Of a stretch of 64,000 nucleotides of DNA, positions 50,413-60,213 are shown piece after piece. The DNA lies in NCBI GenBank assembly GCA_964631725.1, contig CAZVYX010000001.1:1-64000 (forward strand), given 5' to 3'. A program made the translations under genes and the position numbers. The stretch's first letter is position 1, and each line of letters starts with the position of its first letter. This DNA comes from GCA-2731375 sp964631725. Its GTDB lineage: Bacteria > Pseudomonadota > Alphaproteobacteria > GCA-2731375. The notes beneath the pieces are model-generated. The model was not told the DNA's origin. It did no database searches and saw nothing but the letters and a program-made list of their open reading frames with translations.

Positions 50413-51599
50413 GCTTCATCCTCCAACTCGGCCAGCAGGCGTTCGCGCTGTTCTTCCAGTTGCCAGGTCGGGGCCGCGAAGACGTCATCGAACATGGCGG
50501 CCGGTCCGCCGGCCGGCATGGCCTCGGCGGCATTCAGGGCGGCCTGAACTTCGTCCTGGCAGCGCTGCCGCAACTCGTCCTCGGCCGCGGCATCCCAATA
50601 GCCCCGCCCCTCCAGATATTTGCGCGTGCGGGGCAGGGGGTCCCAACGTTCCCAGGCGGCGACTTCCTTGGGCAAACGGTACAGGTCGGGATTGTCGGAT
50701 GAGGTATGAAAACCCAGGCGGTAGGTCACCGCCTCGATCAAGGTCGCGCCATCGTCCGCCGTGCGGGCCAGCGCCTCTTTCGTTGCGGCATAGACCGCCA
50801 GGGGATCATTTCCGTCAACGCGTAGATTGCGGACCTTATAGGCGTCGCCCTTTTCGGCGAAGCTTTCGGCGGCGGTTTGGCGGTCGGTTGGGGTGGAGAC
50901 GGCCCAACCGTTGTTCTGGCAAAAGAAGATGATGGGCGGGTGATGGATGCCGGCGAAATTCATGGCGCTGTGAAACTCGCCGCGCGAGGTGGCGCCATCG
51001 CCGAAATAGACGATGAAACGGGTGTTGTCGCCCTTCAGCTTGGCGGCCCAGGCCGCCCCCGCCGCGTGCGGCAGATAGGCGCCGACCTGGGTCATGCAGG
51101 GAATGATGTTCAGGGCCCGGTCACCCAGCAGCAGCGGCAGGCGCCGGCCCTTCAGCGGTTCGCCGGCGCGGCCAAAGAACTGCGCGAACAGGCTTTCCAG
51201 ACTGGCCCCGCGCAGCAGCATGGCGCCGGGCTCCCGGTCCGCCAGGAAAATCCAGTCCGCCGGGGCCATGGCGAAGGCGGAGGCGATATGGGCGGCTTCC
51301 TGGCCCCGTGACGGTATCCAGAATTCCAGCCGGCCGGAGCGTTGCAGTTGCCAGCCCTTCTCGTCGATGGCCCGGACCAGCACCATGGTTTCGTACATGG
51401 TGCGTAACTGCGCTTCGGACAGATCGGGCTCGGGCAGGCCGCCGTTGGGCACGCCATCGGCATCAAGCACCTGAGCAATGGCTAGATCAGCGGCTTGGTC
51501 CAGCAATGGCGCCACGGCCGGGCGCGGCTGTCCCTGGAAGACAGGCGGTGCGGGTGTGGCGGATGTCTCTTTTGCCATGGTCCGGGATTCTAACTCCAT
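50409..51599 (-). CDS. 2-oxoacid dehydrogenase E1 component, alpha subunit (branched-chain type)
   Basis: 396 residues. The TPP motif G-D-G-A-T-S-R-G-E-F through C-Q-N-N-G-W-A-V-S is clear. The S-R-G-Q-E-A-A-H segment, F-H-T-S-S-D-N-P-D-L-Y-R and a C-terminal region like branched-chain enzymes support the branched-chain 2-oxoacid dehydrogenase (BCKDH) reading over pyruvate. An alternative start at 51578 (M-A-K-E) is possible; neither site has a strong ribosome site. A small hairpin (51602-51618) lies right upstream. Confidence 0.9.
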   Translation of the reverse strand: MELESRTMAKETSATPAPPVFQGQPRPAVAPLLDQAADLAIAQVLDADGVPNGGLPEPDLSEAQLRTMYETMVLVRAIDEKGWQLQRSGRLEFWIPSRGQEAAHIASAFAMAPADWIFLADREPGAMLLRGASLESLFAQFFGRAGEPLKGRRLPLLLGDRALNIIPCMTQVGAYLPHAAGAAWAAKLKGDNTRFIVYFGDGATSRGEFHSAMNFAGIHHPPIIFFCQNNGWAVSTPTDRQTAAESFAEKGDAYKVRNLRVDGNDPLAVYAATKEALARTADDGATLIEAVTYRLGFHTSSDNPDLYRLPKEVAAWERWDPLPRTRKYLEGRGYWDAAAEDELRQRCQDEVQAALNAAEAMPAGGPAAMFDDVFAAPTWQLEEQRERLLAELEDEA

Positions 51600-51601
51600 A
51601 T

Positions 51602-51618
51602 ACCCATGAATGATGGGT
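51602..51618. repeat. short inverted repeat at the E1alpha start region
   Basis: ACCCAT (51602-51607) and ATGGGT (51613-51618) around a 5-base loop, directly upstream of the E1alpha ATG. It may influence translation start or bind a regulator; only symmetry supports it. Confidence 0.25.
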
Positions 51619-51729
51619 GAGTGAACCGGTGCTGCTTCCCGCGGTCAAGGCCGCCACAACCCCGTGCGCTGATTTAGCGCAGGCCTTGGGCATATTGGCC
51701 GGAGAACGGATAGCGAATTGGCGCGGTTC

Positions 51730-52542
51730 CTATTGGTCGAAGTGGGGCTCCCGTTTTTCGATTACCGCGTTCATGCCTTCGCGGAAATTTTCCGACTGGA
51801 TCGTCAGGACCTGGTTGCGGTCTTCCATGGCGATGGCCTGTTCCAGGCCCGGCGCGTCGATGCCCATGTTCATGCCCTCCTTGGTCATCCGCAGGCCCAA
51901 CGCGGATGTGGCCATCATGTCATCAAGATACGGGCGGGCGGCATCCTCCATGTTCCCATCGGGCACCACTTCGGAAACCAGGTTGGTGCGCAAGGCGCGT
52001 TCGGCCTCGATAAAGCGGCCGGTCAACATCAATTCCGACGAAATGGATGTACCGACGATGCGCGGCAGCAGGTAGCTCAGGCCCAGGTCGCAGGAGGTCA
52101 GACCCAGATTGATGAAGGCGCAGTTCATCCGCGCACTTTCCCCCGCGATACGGATATCGGCGGCCAGCGCCAGGGCGAAGCCGCCGCCCGTGGCGATGCC
52201 ATGGACCAGGGCGATGATTGGCTGCGGACAGCGGCGCATGCGGCGGACGACTTCCGATACCCGCCGTTGCGCCGCGATATCGGCTGAAATGCCGTTGCCC
52301 ACGACGCCCTGTCCCTGGCTGATATCCTTGATGTCGATGCCGGAACAAAAAGCCCGTCCATTACCCCGCATCACCACAATGCGCACGCTGTCGTCGGTCA
52401 TCAACCGTTCCAGATAGTCGTTCAACTCGTCCACCATGGTGCCGTTCAAGGCATTCAGGCGATCGGGCCGGTCCAGGCTCAACCAATCAATGGGTCCTTC
52501 CTTTCGTACCTGCAGGGTTTGGTAGTTGGCGGCATTGTTCAT
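51730..52542 (-). CDS. enoyl-CoA hydratase/isomerase family protein
   Basis: 270 residues of the crotonase fold: L-S-L-D-R-P-D-R-L-N-A-L-N, the oxyanion-hole G-N-G-R-A-F-C-S-G-I-D-I at about 57-68, and G-I-A-T-G-G-G-F-A-L-A-L-A-A-D at about 105-120. It hydrates or isomerises enoyl-CoA esters. It lies 131 bases upstream of the E1alpha gene on the same strand; branched-chain acyl-CoA catabolism is a reasonable link. The start is the ATG at 52542. Confidence 0.9.
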   Translation of the reverse strand: MNNAANYQTLQVRKEGPIDWLSLDRPDRLNALNGTMVDELNDYLERLMTDDSVRIVVMRGNGRAFCSGIDIKDISQGQGVVGNGISADIAAQRRVSEVVRRMRRCPQPIIALVHGIATGGGFALALAADIRIAGESARMNCAFINLGLTSCDLGLSYLLPRIVGTSISSELMLTGRFIEAERALRTNLVSEVVPDGNMEDAARPYLDDMMATSALGLRMTKEGMNMGIDAPGLEQAIAMEDRNQVLTIQSENFREGMNAVIEKREPHFDQ

Positions 52543-52720
52543 GACGATCCTCGGTGGTTGGCCGGGCACTGGGCCCTGATATGTGGTTTCTGCGTCTTGA
52601 TTTGCGGCAATTATTCCTCGTTAGTGGCGGGGAATGCAAATACGGTCTAGAAATACGTTCCAAGGTCAGATGCGGTGCAACGGAAGCGAAATTGAAAATG
52701 GGACTGGTGTCCGAGGCATA

Positions 52721-53875
52721 ATGAGTGAGAAGCCAATCCTGCTGTTTGTGGTGAACGAAGCATATTTTCTCGTTTCCCACCGGTTGCCCATCGCCCTGGC
52801 GGCACAGCGCCAGGGCTACGATGTACATGTGGCGGCGCCCGCCGACAATGTCTGGGCGCCCGCTGACTATTCGATCAATGAACTTGCGGCGCTGGGGCTA
52901 ACCTTTCACGAAATTCCCATGTCCCGCCGCGGTACCCGACCGATGCAGGAGTTGAGGACCGTTATGGCCCTGTGGCGGCTCTATCGCCGCCTGCGCCCGG
53001 ACATCGTGCATCACCTGACCATCAAGCCAAATTTGTACGGCGGCATGGCTGCGCGGCTGACTGGTGTGCCTTGCGTCGTCTATGCGATCACCGGACTGGG
53101 ACAGATGTTCGTGGCCACGAAAGGGGCGTTGCGGCTGCTTCGGCCTCTGGTCCTGTCGGTGATGCGTATCGCTTTCGGTCATGGCAACGGGCGGGTCATC
53201 GTGCAGAACGCCAGTGACCGGAAGTTTCTGATCGACAACGGGGTGGTTGAGTTGGACGCTACCGTATTGATCCAGGGATCGGGCGTTGATCTTGCGCTGT
53301 TTCAGCCAACCCCGGAACCGGCGGGTGAACCGATGGTCATCCTGCCCTCGCGGCTGATTTGGGAGAAAGGCATCCAGGAATTCGTTGACGCCGCGAAGCA
53401 GTTGCGGGCCGATGGCGTGGCCGCGCGCTTTGCCCTGGTGGGTAATACGCATGCTTCCAACCCCCGCGCGGTGCCGGAAGAGACTTTGCGCGGCTGGGCG
53501 GAGGCCGGCATCGTCGAATGGTGGGGTCGGCGCGAGGATATGCCGGAGGTCATGGCGCAGTGCCATATTGTCTGCCTGCCCTCGAAGTACGGTGAGGGCG
53601 TGCCGAAGGTGCTGCTGGAAGCCGCCGCGGCCGGGCGTCCGGTGGTTGCAACGGACACACCAGGCTGCCGGGAGGTGATCAAGGACGGGGTGGAAGGACT
53701 GTTGGTGCCAGCTGGGGATAGCGCCGCACTGGCGGCGGCTTTGCGCCGCTTGATCGAGACGCCGGCCGAGCGGCTGGCAATTGGGACCGCGGGCCGCGCC
53801 AAGGCTGCCAGTGATCTGGGTATAGATCAGGTCGTCGCATGTACCCTGGCGGTTTATTCCGGGCTTCTGGGCTAG
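52721..53875 (+). CDS. GT4-family glycosyltransferase
   Basis: 384 residues. The N-terminal Rossmann domain (I-L-L-F-V-V-N-E-A-Y-F) and a C-terminal domain with E-G-V-P-K-V-L-L-E-A-A-A-A-G at about 291-304 (the E-x7-E nucleotide-sugar site) define retaining GT4. The N-terminal F-L-V-S-H-R-L-P-I-A resembles EPS N-acetylgalactosaminyl/rhamnosyl transferases. It begins the polysaccharide locus and converges on yjbH (33-base gap). The ATG at 52721 is preferred over upstream in-frame codons. Confidence 0.9.
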   Translation: MSEKPILLFVVNEAYFLVSHRLPIALAAQRQGYDVHVAAPADNVWAPADYSINELAALGLTFHEIPMSRRGTRPMQELRTVMALWRLYRRLRPDIVHHLTIKPNLYGGMAARLTGVPCVVYAITGLGQMFVATKGALRLLRPLVLSVMRIAFGHGNGRVIVQNASDRKFLIDNGVVELDATVLIQGSGVDLALFQPTPEPAGEPMVILPSRLIWEKGIQEFVDAAKQLRADGVAARFALVGNTHASNPRAVPEETLRGWAEAGIVEWWGRREDMPEVMAQCHIVCLPSKYGEGVPKVLLEAAAAGRPVVATDTPGCREVIKDGVEGLLVPAGDSAALAAALRRLIETPAERLAIGTAGRAKAASDLGIDQVVACTLAVYSGLLG

Positions 53876-53908
53876 TTTGCCGCCGGGGGGCTTGCGGCGT
53901 CCCACTCC

Positions 53909-56900
53909 TTAATCCAGGAAGCGGTCCCATTTGTGCATGACACGATCCAGGTTGCCGCCCTCGATAATGCCATGTAGGCGGTGCTGCATAAGTAATAGCT
54001 GTCCGCCATCACGGGTCAGCGGGCGGAAGGAGAGGGAACCGCCGCGCAGTGACGATGTGGCGAGGAAAGCCTCGAATGGTATCCGCATATAGAGACCCTT
54101 ATCAAAGCTGCCTTCACCGAATTCTTCGGCTGAGACATTGGTGAAGGTCGCCCAGGCACCGACCGCGATGCCGGTATCGAACTCTCGGATGATTGCGAAC
54201 TGTGCCCCGCGATCACCGGCCAGGAACTGCCCGGCGTGAATTTCCCCCAATAGACCCATGAAGGGAATCTTATAATAGACGTTTAGATGGCCGGTGGTGA
54301 CTTTGTAATCGAGAAAATCGAAGCGCTGATCATAGTCCCTTTGCTGCACCCGGTTTACATCGACGCTAAGCGCCAGGCGAGAGCCGTACGGGCGGTACAT
54401 GACCTCGCCGCCAACTCCGCCGAACATCTGTTCAAACAAGCCCGCCGACACCCGGCCGAACCAATTTTCGGCCGGTTGAAACAGGTATTCGGTCTGTAGC
54501 CGGATGATATTGCCGTCCTCGCCTTCCTGGCTGTACAGCCTAAGATCACTACGCACGTGTGGCAACTGACTGTCCGACACCAAAGTGATCTCATCCAGGG
54601 TCGAAGTGATATTCTTGCCAAAGGTACTGCTGAACAGGACGCCGCGATACAACTCCGCCGAGGCCGAAAACGCCATCCATATCTGATATAGGTAAAGCGC
54701 ATCAGGTCCGCCGACATGGCTGCGCAGCGCCGGGCGGACATCCCACGACATGGTTGGATAACGTCGCGGATTGCTGATCGAGGTTACACCTTCGGGCAGT
54801 TTCTTGCCGAATGGCGGCGACGGTTGCGGGCCGGTGATTGTCGCATGAGCCCATATCTCCTCGGGGCTGCTCCGCCTTTGTACGGCCGCCTCTAAATCAT
54901 GGCGCATGATCTTAACGCGTGCGGTCTCCAACCCAGCATTCATGGTAACGACTTCGATTTCCTCGACCGAGGTGGGGGCATGCGAGGCGATCACGCGGCT
55001 GGCCCGGCCCACATTTCGGGCATGTTCGCGGAATTTCGTCGGTGTAACGAATACCGTTGCCTTACGCCGCGTGATCTCGAATTTGTCGACGGTGAAATGG
55101 GATTCCTCCAAATCCTTGAAGATCTTCAAAGCCAGTTCGTTTTTCTCGTTGTCGGTCAGATCGGGGACGAATTCATCGGTTGTCTCCTCCGATTTGCCGG
55201 CGGCCAAGCCCTTCCGTGCGCCACGGCGCAAACTGACGCGCGTCGCCTCCACACCTGCATCCAGACGCACGATCTCGACCGAGGACACCTCCCTTGGCGC
55301 GTTTTCAGCGACCAATTTGGCGGCTGCTTCATAGTCGCCGTTCGGGGCGGTCCCGGCACCACCGCCCATGGCGGAAAGATAGACCCGCGCGGCGCCCCGG
55401 GTTATCTCCAGGGATTCCACGGAAAAGCCATTTGCTTCCAGGCCGTCGAACATCTGATCTATTCTGGCGGCACGCTGTACATCGCGCCGCCGCACAACGG
55501 CGCGGCTCAAATGCAGGCCTTGTGCCAACTGCACGATTTCGACTTTCCTTAGGGGGGTTGGCGCGGCATTGAAGACAATCTTTGCCGCGGCCCGTTCTCC
55601 ATCGACATCCAGGTCCGGCATCCGACTTACAACCAGGCGCGCCTGGGAGTGGCTGAAGTCGATGCTGTCGATGGCAAAACCCTTGGCCTCCAGATTGTCG
55701 AACATATAGTCGACGATGTTGCCTCGCTCGATTTCGTTCCTGGTTAGGGTAACTTGATGGGTGACCCGGCCCGCGCTGCGTTCGATCAGGGTGATGCGGC
55801 CGCTGCGTGAGGGTAATGCCGCGGCGGCGAGCTGAGCTGCCCTGACCTGCCGCGCCCTCGGTGCCTCGATAAGACCGTCGGCAAGATATATTCTGGTTTC
55901 ATCCGCCCGTGTTTCCACCGACGAAATTTGCATCGCCTGCGCCTCGAAACCGGCGAAAAGCGTTTCGACAAGGTCTGCGGTTTCCGTCCTGTCATTGGCG
56001 GCCCGCATTTGTGGTGCAATCGCAACGGGATCGCCAGGTTGGGCGATGCGGTTGGCAACTCTGGGTGTTAAGGCGAAATCGGCGTCGCCCCGCACCGCCG
56101 CCCGGGCCCCGGGCTCGGCCTTGGCGGGCCGCGGCGTCAATTTCGGCGGCGGTGGATCGATCTTGGGCAAGCCGGGGTCATTGACGTTGGCGCGAACCGA
56201 GGCGCGCAACATGGCAATGTTGCCGCGTTCATAGGCGCCCGAGAGTTCGATCCAGGGAACTGGTCGATAGACGATGCCAAAATTTGCCGGCATATCCCGT
56301 TTGAATTCATTGCCCAACGGTTCCGATTGGTAGTCCTGGGTGCTGACCTCCAGCTTCAGCGATAGGCCTTTGACGGGAGTGCGCCATGCGACACCGCCGA
56401 AGAATCCGATATTCGGGCCGGATAGATAATCCTCGATATTTGCCTCGCCACCCAAGCCGCCGCCGCTGCTGCGAGTTGCGAAAGCATCAGAAAATGTGGT
56501 CAAGGGGTTCTTGATGCCGCTGCCCGAGGCAAAATAGCCCCAGCCCAGCCCCAGGGAAAAATCCAGATCATAATAGCTCTTGCTGGCGACCAGGTATTCA
56601 CCCGAGAACAGCCCCGTACCGATGCCGTCCTGTAACCCGAACGCAATTTGCGGCACGAATTCGCTTTCTTCCCACAGGCGGAATTTCAAATCAGCGCCAC
56701 GATCCTGAAAATCCTCGTCAGATGCCAGGCCGCCGAGGGAGAATGAACGGTTGGTGACCTCGGTGTAACGAAAGGTGCCTTCCATCCAAGGCATGGCTTG
56801 GAAGGATATATAGTAGCGTTTATAGGGATCCAGAAACACGGTGCCCACGTCCATGTCGCCGTCATTCCGGAATCGGGCCGTTCTGGTTTGTAACAAGCCG

Positions 56901-57076
56901 ACGCTACCGAAATCATTAGCGGTGGCCCAACTCAGCGGACGATTAACCGGTGGATCAACAGCGTAGACTGGGCGAGCCGTCAGGCAGATCATAGCCGCGA
57001 CGGCACCAAGCAGGGGCAAGCCTGCAATCCGGCTGCTCCTGTTTTGGCCAAGCCGATAGGGTTCAATTTTTGGCAT
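53909..57076 (-). CDS. yjbH: YjbH-family exopolysaccharide outer-membrane protein with tandem repeats
   Basis: 1055 residues from ATG 57076. A signal peptide (about 15-40, A-V-A-A-M-I-C-L-T-A-R-P-V-Y-A-V-D) is followed by a YjbH beta-barrel-like domain in the N-terminal third and another in the C-terminal third (about 740-1055). Between them lie four copies of an about 85-110-residue unit (centres near 378, 462, 545 and 655) with L-E-A-x-G-F-x-(I/V)-x-S and A-P-x-x-x-x-x-(V/I)-E-I-V. Known YjbH proteins are nearer 700 residues. YjbH acts in exopolysaccharide production at the outer membrane. Confidence 0.85.
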   Translation of the reverse strand: MPKIEPYRLGQNRSSRIAGLPLLGAVAAMICLTARPVYAVDPPVNRPLSWATANDFGSVGLLQTRTARFRNDGDMDVGTVFLDPYKRYYISFQAMPWMEGTFRYTEVTNRSFSLGGLASDEDFQDRGADLKFRLWEESEFVPQIAFGLQDGIGTGLFSGEYLVASKSYYDLDFSLGLGWGYFASGSGIKNPLTTFSDAFATRSSGGGLGGEANIEDYLSGPNIGFFGGVAWRTPVKGLSLKLEVSTQDYQSEPLGNEFKRDMPANFGIVYRPVPWIELSGAYERGNIAMLRASVRANVNDPGLPKIDPPPPKLTPRPAKAEPGARAAVRGDADFALTPRVANRIAQPGDPVAIAPQMRAANDRTETADLVETLFAGFEAQAMQISSVETRADETRIYLADGLIEAPRARQVRAAQLAAAALPSRSGRITLIERSAGRVTHQVTLTRNEIERGNIVDYMFDNLEAKGFAIDSIDFSHSQARLVVSRMPDLDVDGERAAAKIVFNAAPTPLRKVEIVQLAQGLHLSRAVVRRRDVQRAARIDQMFDGLEANGFSVESLEITRGAARVYLSAMGGGAGTAPNGDYEAAAKLVAENAPREVSSVEIVRLDAGVEATRVSLRRGARKGLAAGKSEETTDEFVPDLTDNEKNELALKIFKDLEESHFTVDKFEITRRKATVFVTPTKFREHARNVGRASRVIASHAPTSVEEIEVVTMNAGLETARVKIMRHDLEAAVQRRSSPEEIWAHATITGPQPSPPFGKKLPEGVTSISNPRRYPTMSWDVRPALRSHVGGPDALYLYQIWMAFSASAELYRGVLFSSTFGKNITSTLDEITLVSDSQLPHVRSDLRLYSQEGEDGNIIRLQTEYLFQPAENWFGRVSAGLFEQMFGGVGGEVMYRPYGSRLALSVDVNRVQQRDYDQRFDFLDYKVTTGHLNVYYKIPFMGLLGEIHAGQFLAGDRGAQFAIIREFDTGIAVGAWATFTNVSAEEFGEGSFDKGLYMRIPFEAFLATSSLRGGSLSFRPLTRDGGQLLLMQHRLHGIIEGGNLDRVMHKWDRFLD

Positions 57077-57113
57077 TGTCAAAACAGTATCAACGAGCGC
57101 AATCCGGTGCCTA

Positions 57114-60065
57114 TCAATCGCGGCTGATCACGGCGAGGGATGCGGCGGTCACGGCCAATTGGCTGATTAGGGACGAGCCCTCGCGGACTAAGGTAAACAG
57201 ATCCAGCGGTGCCGGGTCCTTCGGCACAACCAGCGAACTGCCGGGCGGCAACTGTACCGGATTGAAATTCCAGACGTCGACGGCGAGACGCTCCGCATGG
57301 CCATTGGGATAGACGACGAAAACCCGGTCTTCGTCGGCGGAACGCTGGAAACCACCAGCCTGTCCGATATATTCGTCCGCTGATTTCCCCGCGATAAATT
57401 GCATCGCACCGGGATTCAACACATCGCCAATCACGGTGACAAAATTCGGCCGTTTCGGCATGTACAAACGATCACCCGGTTCCAATACCGCGTCCAACTC
57501 CGGGCGGACCTGCAGGACGGTTGGGTCGGTTTCCGTCACAACCCGGCCTAAAGACCCGACCGCGCCCAATTGTTCGGCGAAACGCTGCAGGGCGAGGATG
57601 GAAGATGGATTTACATTGCGTTGTACGGCGACGACGGCAAGCGATGACGTCAATTCGCGCTGGGCCCGCTGCAGTCCGGCCTGTTGTTCGGTGCGGACCC
57701 GTTCGCGGGTAAAGACGCCGCCATAAGGGTAGGCTTGCGCTGTCAGGCCGCCGGCACGTGCAATGACCTCGGAAAGCCGTTCGCCGCGGCGAATTTCATA
57801 CAATCCGGGCCGCGTGAACTCGCCCGCAAGCAGCACCGGTCCCGTATCCCGGTCGGTCACCACCGGATTGAAACGCACCACATCGCCAGGCCCCACCATA
57901 ACCTTGTCGGCACCGATGCTGGCTAAATTGACCAAGCCGCGCGATGTGTCGGATGAGCCCTTTACGGAGTCCGGTGTATAGCGGGAAATTTCCACGCGGG
58001 TCAGATCGACCTCCCGGCTCAAACCGCCCGCGACGGCGATAAGCTCGGTCAGGCTGACATTGCCGACGACGGGATAAGCGCCGGGCCGCCGCACTTCACC
58101 ATTTACCGCCACGGCGTGTTCCAACGCAAGTGGAAGCAGTCCGCCATAATCGTCAAAGATCCGTGGGCAGTCCTGTCTATTCACCCGCGCTATACCGGCC
58201 GTATCAATGGTACGGACCGCGTTGGCGAAGCGGTTGGCGGAATTAACCGAAACGATTGCCAGCAATTGACGCATGCCCGCGCAGGCGCGCCGCAAGATAT
58301 CGTCCAGGTCCTCATCCTTGGGTTTATCTTTTTTCTCGGAGTCACTTTTCGGCTGATCTGAATTGCCTCTTTCCGTCAAGGCCCGCTGGATCGCGGACAA
58401 TGGATCTTCGAGAATCAGCGTGGCATTTCCATTCTTGGATCCTTCGCCCGATTTCTTTTCCGCCAAGTCCTGCTGCCGCAACTCTGCATCTATGCGACGG
58501 CTGACCACATCCTGGACATTGGCCGAAGAGAGGAAGCGAATATCTTCGCTCCCGACGACGATCAGGCGGTCGCCATCACGCAATGCATAATCTTCCGTTC
58601 CATGCAGTACGCTCTTCAAATTCACCGGGAACAGCCGCCGGGCACGTGTTTTCGGGTCGGTTGTTTCCAAGGCGCCGAACAATAGATATGGATCCGGCTT
58701 CAAAGAGCTCGCATCACCGAGCAATTTCGCAACACTCGCGGTTGCCGCCAACGAACGCCGGCCTTGTACCTGGACGTGTCCTCTGACATCGACGGCGCCC
58801 AACTGGATGTTTTGGGTGCGACTGACCCGGACAATGTCGCCATCCCGAACCTTGGCGGCTAGATTTCTATGCTCTTTAAGCTGCTGATGCCCTGAATCCT
58901 GAAAGCTTAGGTGGTGAAAAACATTACCCTGGGGCCGAATGGTGCCGCCGGACATCTGCAAAGCCGCGGCGATGGTGAGGGAGCGCCGGGCCTCGGGCAT
59001 TTCGTAGATGCCAGGACGTTTTACATCCCCCGCCAGGGCATAGGTGGGCCCCAAGGGAGGAACGATGATCCGATCACCGTCACGCAATGTCAAATCCCGC
59101 GCGGCCATGCCGGAAAATAGAATATCGTAGGCATCAATCCAGAAAACCTGATCGCCGCGTTGAAGGTGAATGCTCCGCAAGCTGCCGGTTTTCTTGATCC
59201 CGCCACCCATGCGGATGACGTCCAGTACGGTCCCTAGGGCAGTCATTTGTTTGCGTCCGGGCTCGCGAACCTCGCCCATGACCAGCACATTTACAATGCG
59301 TACGGCGCCTAAGGAGACATAGACGTCGGTGCCTAGATGCGTTGCTGCCGTTCGGGCCGCGATTTCCCGCTGGATCTTGCCAAAGGTATGACCCGCGGCA
59401 AAAATCGGCTTGAAATTAGGCAGCAGAATCTGACCCTTGCGGTCGACCCGCACACTGTAGCTTTGGTTCAGGCGGCCGACAAAAGTCACGACCAACTCGT
59501 CATCCACGCCAAGAACATAGTCCGGAAAAATGGTTCCGGTGTCCAACGTTTGCAGGGCCGCCTCCTGGCCAAACATGTCGTAGCCATATTGCAGCAATAA
59601 TTCCGTGGCGCGGCGGCAATAGTCTTTCTCGATGGCGGAGAATTGCCGGATTAACCCCACAGCGATCAACTGGTTCGGCGTCAGCTCATCATGGCAGTAC
59701 TTTTCCGCCAATAGTTGCTGCTCCATTCCCAATAGACCGCGGCGTTCCAGATTCAGTTCGTAGAGACGCGAGCCTTGTGAAGCGCCTTGCTGAATTCTGG
59801 AAGCAGTATCCGCGCCGAGTTGGCGGGCTCTATCCAAATTTGATGGCGCGCGTCCTTCCAAGGCATCAATGGCGCCCTTGCCTTGCAACTCCTGCAATTG
59901 CTCCAATAGCCCGCCCAGAGCACCACTGCCGCCATTGCCGCCAAAGCGTTGGGCCTGCCCCGGGGTCGGCGCCAGCCATGAGGACAGGATTATCAGCAAT
60001 GCGAGGGACACCCATATGCAATCTTTCAAAGGCCGCCGTTTCTGATATCGCAGCTTGTCCGTCAT
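57114..60065 (-). CDS. polysaccharide export protein with multiple SLBB domains (Wza/Gfc-type)
   Basis: 983 residues from ATG 60065 (GAGAG ribosome site); an earlier ATG at 60086 is possible. A signal-like segment (W-V-S-L-A-L-L-I-I-L-S-S-W-L) precedes a Poly_export domain (D-Y-V-L-G-V-D-D-E-L-V-V). At least six SLBB units follow, marked by V-x-G-x-(V/F)-x-x-P-G: G-E-V-R-E-P-G, G-D-V-K-R-P-G, G-H-V-Q-V-Q-G, G-E-V-R-R-P-G, G-E-F-T-R-P-G and G-D-V-L-N-P-G. Wza has about 380 residues, so this is an extended exporter, likely spanning the periplasm. It is followed 38 bases on by yjbH. Confidence 0.88.
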   Translation of the reverse strand: MTDKLRYQKRRPLKDCIWVSLALLIILSSWLAPTPGQAQRFGGNGGSGALGGLLEQLQELQGKGAIDALEGRAPSNLDRARQLGADTASRIQQGASQGSRLYELNLERRGLLGMEQQLLAEKYCHDELTPNQLIAVGLIRQFSAIEKDYCRRATELLLQYGYDMFGQEAALQTLDTGTIFPDYVLGVDDELVVTFVGRLNQSYSVRVDRKGQILLPNFKPIFAAGHTFGKIQREIAARTAATHLGTDVYVSLGAVRIVNVLVMGEVREPGRKQMTALGTVLDVIRMGGGIKKTGSLRSIHLQRGDQVFWIDAYDILFSGMAARDLTLRDGDRIIVPPLGPTYALAGDVKRPGIYEMPEARRSLTIAAALQMSGGTIRPQGNVFHHLSFQDSGHQQLKEHRNLAAKVRDGDIVRVSRTQNIQLGAVDVRGHVQVQGRRSLAATASVAKLLGDASSLKPDPYLLFGALETTDPKTRARRLFPVNLKSVLHGTEDYALRDGDRLIVVGSEDIRFLSSANVQDVVSRRIDAELRQQDLAEKKSGEGSKNGNATLILEDPLSAIQRALTERGNSDQPKSDSEKKDKPKDEDLDDILRRACAGMRQLLAIVSVNSANRFANAVRTIDTAGIARVNRQDCPRIFDDYGGLLPLALEHAVAVNGEVRRPGAYPVVGNVSLTELIAVAGGLSREVDLTRVEISRYTPDSVKGSSDTSRGLVNLASIGADKVMVGPGDVVRFNPVVTDRDTGPVLLAGEFTRPGLYEIRRGERLSEVIARAGGLTAQAYPYGGVFTRERVRTEQQAGLQRAQRELTSSLAVVAVQRNVNPSSILALQRFAEQLGAVGSLGRVVTETDPTVLQVRPELDAVLEPGDRLYMPKRPNFVTVIGDVLNPGAMQFIAGKSADEYIGQAGGFQRSADEDRVFVVYPNGHAERLAVDVWNFNPVQLPPGSSLVVPKDPAPLDLFTLVREGSSLISQLAVTAASLAVISRD

Positions 60066-60213
60066 GTTCTCTCGACTGGAAACCATTCCATGTCCTCGAT
60101 TTCTTTCTATGCGCCGTACAAGATTCCCGATAAGAGAGAACCGTGACAATAGCGGGAATCGCATGCCCCTGGAAGGATTAGTTGCCAATTTGCCTAAATC
60201 GGCCCGTACCATG

